A stretch of 64,000 nucleotides of DNA from Bidens hawaiensis (lineage: Eukaryota > Streptophyta > Magnoliopsida > Asterales > Asteraceae), in assembly GCA_021521415.1 (NCBI GenBank), contig JAIQDT010000232.1:992001-1056000 (forward strand). The letters run 5' to 3'. This document shows, piece by piece, positions 36,036 to 45,930 of the stretch. A program made the position numbers and the translations under genes. How positions within the stretch are numbered: position 1 is the first letter of the stretch; every line of letters begins with the position of its first letter. Under the pieces are notes generated by a model. It was not told the origin of the DNA and searched no databases. It worked only from the letters and a program-made list of their open reading frames with translations.

Positions 36036-36254
36036 TGGTGTTATTCCACTGTTAAGTTAAAGGTTTGAGTTTATATTATCGAACCTCTGCTGAATTACTC
36101 TCTTAAGCTTCAATCTATTATTATATATACACATACATAAAATTAATATATCATATAACATATAATCAAGTGTAATTATGAACTAGATTCGTAATCGTAT
36201 TAATCATATATATATCAGATCTGAGATCTGAGGTTAGTATTAGGTAATCTCAAG

Positions 36255-36266
36255 TGGTATCAGAGC
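36255..36266 (+). other. copia A primer binding site
   Basis: tggtatcagagc, an exact match to the initiator-methionine tRNA type primer site, 2 bp after the LTR. Confidence 0.9.
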
Positions 36267-36719
36267 TTTCGGTGTTCAATTGCTCTTGATTTGAGTGTAA
36301 TTTGTTATTAAAGGACTGTTAATTGGTATTTTTGATATAAGTTTGCATTCGGTTTGAGTTTGGATTGAATTGAGTTTATTCGGACTTGGATATGAATTGA
36401 TTGGATTGGATTTGAGATTGTTAATGTATTGGTAAGATTTAGTTGGAAGGAATTAGAATTTGGATTGGTTTTGGACTGAGTTGGTTTGGATTTGGATTTG
36501 GCCGAAAACAGGGTAATTGTTTTGGTCATATTGGTTGTGATATATGGTCATTTGATTTCCGAGATGGTACGATTTGGATTCGCGTTGTATTTCCTAGTGA
36601 ATTGGTAGTTTAAATTGGACGATTTGGTTGTGTATCGATTGAGTATTACGAATTTGATATCTGGTTGTTTTGTTCATACTTTTCAAGAAATCTGTAAATG
36701 TGTGTTTGGAGATTTGAAG

Positions 36720-37240
36720 ATTCAAGCTAATTCGTTAACATTTCTGTGTAATTCGTTAATGTCTTAAGCTGATTCATTGTGGTTATTGGTTAATTCGTGA
36801 ACCAATTCGTGACACATTCTAATTCATGATAATCAATTCGTGTGACACGTGTCTCAGTTAGTTAACTTTAATCCCAAAAACTTTTGCCACGTGGCAATTA
36901 TTGTCAGAAGTTTGTTACAATCGTTGAAACAACCTGATTCGCTATAAGTTGATTCGTTATCAACTATAGGTAATTCGCTACTTAATTCGCTAAGATTACA
37001 CTTAGTGATTCGTTAAAGGAAACCATCTGATTCGTTTCTTAGTGACTCGTTACTTAATTCGTGGACTAATTCGTTATAATCTATTTCGTGTGAGATTATT
37101 CCAGATTCGTCAAAGTTACTGTTTCAGATTCGTTAAACTAATTCCTAATTCATTACCTGAACAAACTTAACTTCGTTAAGTTGTGATTCGATAACCACTG
37201 CTCACAATTCGTTACTTCTACTATTCACAGTTCGTTAATA
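36720..37240 (+). repeat. copia A leader rich in ATTCGTTA-type words
   Basis: More than fifteen copies or near-copies of ATTCGTTA/ATTCGTGA in about 520 bp, almost all in the same orientation and irregularly spaced. The LTR carries the same word in hairpins, and the region before the extra ORF (60895-61860) carries it in both orientations. Confidence 0.85.
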
Positions 37241-37291
37241 TAATTTTCAATTTTAACCCTTGGAGTTTGAGAAAATTGTCATTTAGCTAAC

Positions 37292-38951
37292 ATGGCTGGT
37301 ATGTATGCACTGGCTTCCCAAAATATGTTAATGGAACAAATGTTGCAACTGGATACCGAGATCGGTTCATATTCAAAGTATCCACGTTTAATGAAATTTA
37401 GCGATTTTGCTAAATGGGAACCCCGTTTCCGTGCTCATCTAGGGATAGTTCATCCTGATTGTTCGTTTTTCTTGGATGAGTTTTATACCATTTGAATGAT
37501 TGGGGATGAAACCATTGGTTTTACACCTAAAGCTATCTCACAATATTCTGTTGAAGAAAAGAAAGCATTAGAAATTGAAACGAAAGCTTATTCTACTCTC
37601 ACTATAGCTTTACCTGAAAACATCTTTCATCAAGTTGGTAGCATAAAGATTTGTGCCTCATTATTCCAACACATTCATATGAGGAGTATGGGTAACACTG
37701 CTGAAAGCAAAAAGGTTATGCTCAAGTTCAATTTTGAAACTTTAACCTACTTAAGGGTGAGACTGTTGAAGAGATGATAACAAGGTTTAATCATTTGATA
37801 GCTAAGATGGATAAGATGGGGTTGGAAACTTCTGAGATTGATAAGATTGACACTATTAAAAGTGCATTAACGAGTTCTTACTCGACCTTCTTGATGGTTC
37901 TGAAAGAGAATAATTATTTCAACAATGAAGATTTGACGGCATCAGAATTTATGCAAAAGATCGAGGCACGAGAATACGATCTTAAATATCAAAAGTCTTT
38001 AAAAGATAGTCAAGATTCTGCATTGTATGTTGGAAGTATGCCATTAAGTTCAACCATTTATCATATCACCGCATTTCAAACACAAAATTCAAGCGATAAT
38101 GCAACAACTATCTATAGTGATCCACGTGCTTGTTTCTACACAGCTGGAAATTCTGGTTCATCTGGTATTTCTGGTTCGTCTGGGGGTTCTGGAAATTCAT
38201 CACCTTCAAATAAATTCGCGTCATAACCGAATGTGAACATGAGGGAGGCTGAACAAATTGTTACTTTCTTGTCTGCCTTCATGACTTCATATGAGAATCT
38301 GGTTAGTAGTAAAATTGCAATGAGCGATTTGACTGATGAAGACTATGATCAAATTGATCCTGATGATTTGTAACTGATGGACTTAAAGTGGAATATGGCT
38401 ATGATAGTCAGGAAAGTGAAAACGTTTATGCAGAAAACGGGTAAAGATCTTCCATCTTTGAACAAGAAATTTGGGTTTGATAAATTAAAAGTAAAGTGCT
38501 ACAACTGTCAAGAGTTTTGGCATTTTTCTAAAGAATATGATAAGCCAAAAAAAGAGTACACGGGTCCCAGAAAGCAGGATCAGAATTCATCTGGTAAAAG
38601 TGGAAGTGATGCGGAAAAGTATTCTTGAACCAAACCGTCGTCTTCTAGATCCAAAACAATGTTGTCTAACTTAGATGGCGATGATTGGTCACAACGATTG
38701 TTGTGCCATGACAATCAAGCTAATTTGGTGATGTTTGGAACAAATGCAAGTGAGAGTGAGCTATCTTCTGATGCTTATACTGAGTCTGATGCAGATGATT
38801 CAAGTGAAAAGCTTCCAACCACTTTCGCATGTATGGATAAAATCAGTGATTCAACAACGTCAGCTTGCATGGCTAAGCAAAATGAGGTCAGTACTTCTAC
38901 CACTAAATTTTCTGTTAATGTTTCATGTGCCTATTGTGAAATTAACAAGCC
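37292..38951 (+). pseudogene. gag: copia A gag, part before the copia B insertion
   Basis: The ATG at 37292 follows the leader and opens MAGMYALASQ; YPRLMKFSDFAKWE is a typical copia gag start. A stop lies at 37493-37495, a frameshift near 37745, then further stops at 38224 and elsewhere. Recognisable blocks: STLTIALPENIFHQV, NHLIAKMDKMG, and LMDLKWNMAM before a zinc knuckle at 38498-38539. That knuckle reads CYNC...H...Y: the last Cys is replaced by Tyr. Text breaks at SCAYCEINK at the insertion point 38951 and resumes at 54248. Confidence 0.85.
38947..38951. repeat. target-site duplication of copia B, left copy
   Basis: aagcc here and again at 54243-54247, immediately outside the two LTRs of copia B. 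Confidence 0.9.
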
Positions 38952-39330
38952 AGTAAGTCCCGAATCTGGATCACTACAATATGATATCAACACAAAAAGT
39001 ATAGGTGCGGAATACCTCTACTCGGTGATTCAAGAACATGAGTAGACAAAATAAATTAACATGATGTTGCTTCAAAACACACGTATAGTATTGAATACGT
39101 CGGGTGCTTAAGCACTTACAATACTTGATCACAAAACTAGGAATGAACAAACTTAACCCTACACATGACAACATCTATATATAGGGACACCACCAACTAG
39201 CCGGCCCAAACCAACAAAAGCCCACAGAGAACAAAAAGGTGTTCTCGGTTTACATACATACTAAACCCAAGCCCAAAATAAGCCAAACTACATACAAACT
39301 AAGCTCAAACCACATAAAATGGACCCAACG
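38952..39330 (-). mobile_element. copia B 3' LTR
   Basis: 379 bp, colinear with 53864-54242. The terminal bases have mutated (plus strand starts AG instead of TG and ends CG instead of CA). TATA-like ctatatatag at 39174-39183. Confidence 0.9.
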
Positions 39331-39343
39331 ATCTCCCCCTTGG
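39331..39343 (-). other. copia B polypurine tract
   Basis: Minus strand ccaagggggagat, directly before the 3' LTR. Closely similar to the tract of copia D. Confidence 0.8.
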
Positions 39344-39694
39344 TTTGTAGCTTTATCTTTATTCGTGCTCCATGTAGTCTATATCGGCTTCCTTCAATGC
39401 TCCAGCCCAGAACTTGTTATTGATGATAGACGCAACCATGCTCGTGTATTCTTTTGCAGCTGCTTCAAAGAGTGGATCAGCTGTAATCTGAAACATTCTT
39501 AGAGTCTTAATGTCCTTTTCTCCAAACTTCAACAAATCCTTGGGGTCAACGAACCGGTATTGACCTTTCCCTTTTTGTCATTTGATAATGACCGTGGCAG
39601 TGACAGAGTCATAGAACCAGAACCTCATATTCTCCAAAGAACCATCAGGAATAGCATCTGGTACAGGGATGTAAGTAGCTTTCTTTGTGGGAGG

Positions 39695-41869
39695 CTACAT
39701 TACATTCACCATAGTTTTCCCAGTCCCTGTATCCAAGACACCTTTGGCTTTCTTCAAGAAAGATTCGGCGGTAGTCATGTTTGGAAATCCATTATCAACT
39801 TGACGCTTTAGATAATTCCAGAAATCTGTTCCCCTTTTGTCATTTGATGGATTAGTGAATGGAGAATTTATTAAGTCACTCAAATCCACTTTTGTCTTGG
39901 AACCAAAGTCTTTCATCTTCTTATGATATTCAGATTTTCCTGAATTTCTCTTAACCCAACACATATTCTTGTCCGCATCAAAAACCCAAGATAGAACTCC
40001 AGATCGATCACCATATCTGTCAGAGAATCCCTTCTCAAGAGTAACAACAAACCTATCTGGGTGATCCGATGATACAACATTCTGATCTGAATTCTTCATC
40101 ACCAGCAGTTTCTTCTTTCCTTTTTCGAGTAGTTTCTTCTTAATTCTGTTTGATTTCTCATTGGTGATGGATGGTGCTTCCTTGTATTCATTTAAATATT
40201 CTGATTCCTCTTGTCTGCTATTAACAGTGTCGTCGACTGGACGATCAGTGGAATCTTTATTTTGATACAATACATCTTCATTACTTTTGAACTCATCTCC
40301 AAATTTCTGAAATAAATTTTATTGGAGATCGAGATACATTGCTGTTAAGCCTCCCATGCCAGACTGCAACTCTTTAATCTTGTAGTCTTTGTCTGAGTTT
40401 CTAGCCTCAAGTTCCTGAATACGGACATCTTTAATTACCGAATCCTGCTCGAGTTCAAAGACTCGTTGTTGCAATGCCTGGACATCTACAGGAGCGTTCT
40501 CAAGAACTACGTCTTTTCCCTTGTTCTGAAAATAGTTCTCCTGCTTAGCAAGGATTTGGGCAACTTTATCTAAAACACCTGAGCTTGACTGACCCTGAAC
40601 CGATGGGCCAGATGAGCCAGAGGGAATATGTGAAGGGTTTGAGCATGGAGTTTCTATCTCAAAATCAAAATCACTAGACAGCAACTCCTGGAAAGATGGT
40701 TCAGCAACAGGGCTGGTAGTTGATTCTGGTGCTGGAATGGGTGTTGGTGTTGGTGTTGGTATGGATGTTGGTGTTGGTGTTGGTGTTGCGGTGGTTGTTT
40801 CGACCTCATTGTCCAACTCGCTAGATCTCAAATCATCCTTTTTTCGTTTACGATGAATGAGATCAGCAGCTGGTTCTTCAACATAGTCTTACTCAATGTT
40901 TTCTGTAACTGTCTGAGGAGGCTTCAGAGTAGTTTACTGAAATAAAACTTTAGCAGCTTCAAGGGCTTTCAATCTTTAATCATCAGTAAGGGTGGTTGAC
41001 TGACGGTGTTCTGCTTCTTCTTCCTCATCATCAGAAATCTCAAATGTTGCAGCACGTGGTTGAGCGGGCGCCACGTGCTCGTCAGCAACCTGAGCTACGA
41101 CAGGCTAAGCTTCGGTCTCAGCAAAACGACCGAATTTTTCTTGAGGTCTTAATCCCCTATAAACCACTTTGGCTCCCTTCCTTGACTTCTTCATTAACCC
41201 AAAGGAATTGGGTCCTATAAACTTCATGTCCAAGGTCTCAACAGATTTAACCAGGTCGGTGTAATGAGAATCAAAAATCATCTGCAAGAACCTTGGATAC
41301 ATCAGAAACATCTCCTTCTTCTTTGCCCTTAGGTTTCTCATCATCTCATTGAAAACGAATTTTGAATAGTTGTAATTCCAATCCATGATCAAAGCAACAA
41401 CGACAGACATTTGGGTGTGACTGATCTCATCTGATCCTCCCTTTCTTCCCGAGATACAATTAAAGAATGTGTGCAGTAGGTATCTCTAGTATGGGTAAAA
41501 CAACTTCTTGATTGCTGGTGGATAGGTACCTTCATAACCCATTTGTGTAAGAACTTCAGTATCTTCAGCAGCAGAGTACTCTGTTGGGTAGTCAGGTTGA
41601 TCCCCAAACAAGAGCACCTCTCTGATGATGGCTTCAGTAACAACAACCGGCTTCTTCTGTATTTTGGAGTCGATTGAAATAACTCCATCTGGCTCTTGTG
41701 AATTAATCTTTGCATTGTTACAAAAGTCGGTAACCATCTTCTTGCAAATGACAGGGTTCTCCCGAAGAGCCATTGGTGGATCATACAAGTGAGCCATTGG
41801 TGGATCATACAAGTGGCCAGCTATATTAAGAGTATCAACATACTTTAACGGGTTCTGATCAGCCATATC
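39695..41869 (-). pseudogene. copia B extra ORF (downstream of pol), about 724 codons
   Basis: The minus-strand ATG at 41869 opens MADQNPLKYVDTLN and one frame persists to the stop at 39695. It is interrupted by at least six stops (for example at 41486, where Trp is expected, 41105, three between 41000 and 40880, and 40319). N-terminal domain, about residues 5-230: IQKKPVVVTEAIIREVLLFG, an expected W/YLLHTFFNC block, GRKGGSDEI, and MYPRFLQMIF. The middle is acidic, then a Thr-Pro repeat tract (about 40800-40730), then a coiled coil (40560-40330). The C-terminal part is basic then mixed. The first domain matches the ORF at 61953 and, from memory, a 'putative plant transposon protein' domain seen in plant annotations. 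No signal peptide or transmembrane segment is evident. Function unknown. Confidence 0.75.
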
Positions 41870-41878
41870 TGCACCAAA

Positions 41879-42789
41879 TGTGACAATCGTCAATTTCAGG
41901 TTAACTCCGTTAACTCAACTCCGTCAATTCAAACTCTAGATCACTGAATCTATAACGCACACCTCATTACATTTAAACTAGGGTTTAAATGACGCTTGAC
42001 ACTTACTACATGTGTAGTCTTTCGGGAATTGCACCAAAACGCAAACGAGTTGACGCAAACGATTAGTGAATAAACAAAAAACGTCAAAACAATAATTATG
42101 TGATAATTATGTGTTAGACATATGTGTTACTTGATTATGTTATGTGGAATGCTAAACAAGAAACAAGAACCCAATTAATTAAGCTAGAGATGTAACATTT
42201 GGATGTTTAGGGACTAAAGTGTAACATGTTATTATTATTAATATTATAAAACCCTAACCTCTCCTCCCTCTCCCTCTTCCCAAAACCGACGGCCAAACAC
42301 CCCCCCCCTCTCCTCACAATCGGTTCACACACACACACATACCTCTTGGATTTTGATCTTGTCTTTCACAATTGAAGCATCCTATATCCGTTTCTAGCCA
42401 TCTCCTGCCTTCCTATTACTTGTATTGGTGCTTTTGAAGGTATAAATTACAAACCCTAGGTCCGATTTTTCCTATGTATGGTGTTCATATGATTGTTGTT
42501 GATTTGATGGTGTATTGATGATGATTTGATAACTAGTTTTGATATTATTGCATGTTAATTGTTGTGTCTTTGAGTTTGAGATCAAATAAAACCCTAACTA
42601 TGTATGTATGGTGTAATTGATATGCATGGATAGTAGTTATGGTGTCTAGAATGTTATATGAATGATTTGTGGTCCATAGATAGTTAAATTTTTGAGTTTG
42701 GATGCAAACAGTTTCTGGACAGATTGTTTTGTTAATGTTTGATTGACTGTAACGGGGTGTAAAATTGAAAATTTATTGAAATAATTGAA
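41879..42789 (+). mobile_element. partial 5' LTR of the nested gypsy (first 911 bp)
   Basis: TGTGACAATCGTC to gaaataattga, nearly identical to 45931-46840 (about a dozen differences by eye). TATA-like tattataaa at 42242-42250 followed by 'accctaacct'. The LTR is then cut and continues as 'agcatttgaattattggg', coding sequence upstream of the protease. Confidence 0.9.
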
Positions 42790-45700
42790 GCATTTGAATT
42801 ATTGGGTCAGGTCATTCCCGCAATGATCCGTACGTGGTGACTGGTAAGTTCCCTGTGAACGATTGTTTAGCTTCTGTATTGTTTGACACTTGAGCTGATA
42901 GGAGTTTTGTGTCGAAAGCCTTTAGCCAACTCTTAGACCTAACCCCAACCCCGTTAGATGCTAAGTTTCCTGTTGAATTAGCTAACGGTAAGACTATAGT
43001 AACGACTCATGTACTTGCGGGATGTAAGTTAAAACTGTCAGGTCATGTCTTTGATATCGACCTTATTCCTTTTTCGCTTAGTAGTTTCGATGTCGTTGTC
43101 GGCATGGACTGGTTATCCGAGAACCGAGCGGAGATTATATGTCACGACAAGATAGTCCACATAACTACCCCTTCCGGCGAGATCATTTCGATCCGAGGTG
43201 AGAGAAGCGGCATGACCACCAGCGTCATTACCCTCATGAAGGCGCAGAAGTATCTACGAAAGGGTCATCCAGCAATTTTGGCGCATATTGTTGAGAAACC
43301 CGCGGAGGAGAAGCGAATTGAAGATATACCGATTGTGCGAGATTTTCCGGAAGTTTTCCCGGAGGATTTGCCTGGACTCCCTCCTATTCGTCAAGTCGAA
43401 TTCCATATCGAGTTGACACCCGGTGCAGCACCTATAGCACGAGCCCCGTATCGGCTCGCACCGGCGGAGCTTCAGGAACTGTCCACTCAGTTGCAAGATT
43501 TGTTGGATAAGGGTTTTATCCGACCTAGCTCATCACCATGGGGAGCCCCTGTCTTATTTGTCCGAAAGAAGGACGGGACTTTCCGCATGTGTATCGACTA
43601 CCGAGAGTTGAACAAGGTGACGGTCAAGAACCTTTATCCTTTACCCCGAATTGATGATCTGTTTGACCAGCTCCAACGATCGAGTTACAACTCGAAGATC
43701 TATCTGCGATCCGGTTACCACCAACTAAGAGTGCGCGAAGAAGATATCTCAAAGACGGCTTTCAGAACACGGTATGGTCACTACGACTTTTCGATTATGC
43801 CTTTTGGTCTAACTAACGCACCAGCCGTATTTATGGATCTCATGAATCGAGTGTGCAAGGCGTACCTCGACAAGTTTGTGATTGTGTTTATTGACGATAT
43901 CCTGGTCTACTCCAAGGACAAGGCTGACCATGAGGAACACTTAAGGGTAATTCTGGAATTATTGAAGAAGGAACAGTTGTACGCAAAACTCTCGAAATGC
44001 GAATTTTGGCTTCGCGAGGTTCACTTTTTAGGACATGTGATCAACGAAAATGGTATCCATGTCGATCCCGGTATGGTAGAGGCCATCAAAAACTGGGAAG
44101 CACCTAAGACCCCGACTGAGGTGCGGCAATTCCTAGGACTGGCCGGCTACTACCGGCGTTTCATTGAAGGATTTTCAAAGATTGCTCAACCCCTCACCGC
44201 TTTGACTCACAAAGGTACTAAGTACAATTGGGGTGACGCGCAAGAATCCGCTTTTAAACTGTTGAAAACCAAACTCTGTAGCGCCCCTATTCTAGCCCTA
44301 CCCGAGGGAACGGAGAATTTTGAGGTACACTGTGACGCATCGATACAAGGTCTCAGTTGTGTGCTGATGCAACTCGAGAAGGTTATAGCTTATGCCTCTC
44401 GACAACTACGGGTTCACGAGAAGAACTACACGACCCATGATTTGGAACTCGGAGCTGTGGTGTTTGCCCTTAAGATATGGAGGCATTACTTGTACGGTAC
44501 CAAGTTTACTATTTACACCGACCACAAGAGTCTCCAACATATCTACGATCAGAAGGAGCTGAACATGCGACAGCGTCTTTGGGTCGAGCTGCTTAAGGAT
44601 TATGATTGTGCCATCAAGTACCACCCTGGCAAGGCCAATTTAGTGGCCGACGCTCTCAGCAGGAAAGAAACTGATAAACCCAGGCGAGTGCGAGCATTGC
44701 AACTCACGATTCATGCCAACCTACCCGATCAAATTCGCGAGGCGCAACTCGAAGCTTTGAAGGATGATAATCTTCCATCAGAACTCATGCGGGGCATGAA
44801 CAAGCAACTTGAAACCAAATCGGACGGGGTCCGATATTTTGAGAACCGGATTTGGGTTCCACGATACGGAGAGTTGAGAACTCTAGTGATGGACGAAGCA
44901 CACAAGTCCCGATATTCTATCCACCCTGGCTCAGATAAGATGTACCCTGACTTAAAGGCACTTTACTGGTGGCCGAACATGAAAGCCGACATTGCCACCT
45001 ACGTGAGCAAATGCTTGACTTGCGCCCGAGTCAAAATAGAATACCAGAAATCATCTGGCCTACTACAACAACCGGAACTTCCAATGTGGAAATGGGAACA
45101 CATTTCAATGGATTAAAGCAGCGCCGTTTGAAGCACTGTACGGACGGAAGTGTCGATCACCACTCTGCTGGGCAGAGGTGGGTGACAGCCAAATCACTGG
45201 TCCAGAACTGGTACTCGAAACTTCGGAAAAGATTGTTCAAATCCGAAATCGCATGGCAGCAGCACGAGATCGCCAAAAGAGTTACGCCGACAAGCGCCGA
45301 AAACCTCTCGAAAATCAAGTGAACGATCGAGTGTTACTCAAAGTCTCACCTTGGAAAGGTGTGGTTCGCTTTGGAAAGCGAAACAAACTCAACCCACGAT
45401 ATGTTGGTCCTTACCGGATAACGGAACGCGTTGGTCCAGTGGCGTACCGGCTGGACTTACCAGCGGAACTCAGCAGTGTATACAATGTTTTTCACGTATC
45501 GAATTTAAAGAAATGCCTATCCGATGAAACTCAAGTAGTCCCTTTAGATGAACTGCAAGTTGATGAACAGTTATGCTTCATTGAAGAACCAGTTGAGGTT
45601 TTGGATTGGGAAACCAAAACGCTCAAGCACAGCAAAATTCCAATTGTTAAGGTTCGTTGGAACTCGAGACATGGACCGGAGTTCACGTGGGAACGCGAGG

Positions 45701-45798
45701 ATCAAATGATGAAAAAGTATCCTCACCTTTTTGAAGGGCTGACCAAACACAGAAAACCGCGAAACCCGGCAAACCGTCAGAAATCACCGGAGGTATGA
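42790..45798 (+). pseudogene. pol: nested gypsy pol with integrase-core deletion
   Basis: Frame 42829-45116 is protease, RT, RNaseH and the integrase zinc finger; 45118-45798 is the integrase C-terminus plus chromodomain. The protease active site has a stop: LFDT then TGA (42891-42893) where Gly is expected. In RT the motif usually reading [10 protein letters not shown] has Tyr for the first catalytic Asp (codon 43701-43703), while FIDDIL is intact. RNaseH has CDAS, TDHKSLQ and VADALSR intact. The HHCC finger is complete ([18 protein letters not shown]). After ISMD at 45114 the sequence jumps to [12 protein letters not shown], losing about 410 bp of the catalytic core including two of three acidic residues, and shifting the frame. 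The C-terminus has the [15 protein letters not shown] and chromodomain (VKVRW, TWERED, KKYPHLF) blocks. Confidence 0.9.
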
Positions 45799-45930
45799 AT
45801 TAAATTTCGGGACAAAATTTTTTTCTACTAGGGGATGATATGACAAACTGAAAATTTTTCTTACTTTTTCAGACACTCATCACGACTTGACTCAAATTTT
45901 CGAAAGGAAAATTCTTTAACATGGGAATGA
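45799..45930 (+). other. spacer and polypurine-tract region of the nested gypsy
   Basis: Contains 'actaggggatgatatgaca' near 45829, which resembles a polypurine tract plus the start of an LTR, and 'aacatgggaatga' directly before the actual LTR at 45931. The first may be a remnant of a small duplication. Which tract was used is unclear. Confidence 0.45.

Larger units (their letters stand above)
35744..36252 (+). mobile_element. copia A 5' LTR (509 bp)
   Basis: Starts TGTTAGTAC and ends GTAATCTCA two bases before the primer site. It contains three perfect hairpins of the TTCGTTA word and a TATA box ctatatatag at 36026-36035. The 5 bp to the left are gaaac, the expected position of a target duplication. 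Confidence 0.85.

Noticed and set aside
35744..37240. TTCGTTA words as a CRISPR-like or telomere-like array
   Set aside because: Spacing is irregular, words occur in hairpins and in untranslated leader, and the setting is a plant retrotransposon.
39239..39502. Plus-strand 87-aa ORF
   Set aside because: It covers the copia B LTR end and polypurine tract in antisense.
42300..42350. Poly-C and (CA)n runs as a regulatory feature
   Set aside because: Simple repeats in the LTR leader, present in both LTRs with length variation; nothing further supports a function.
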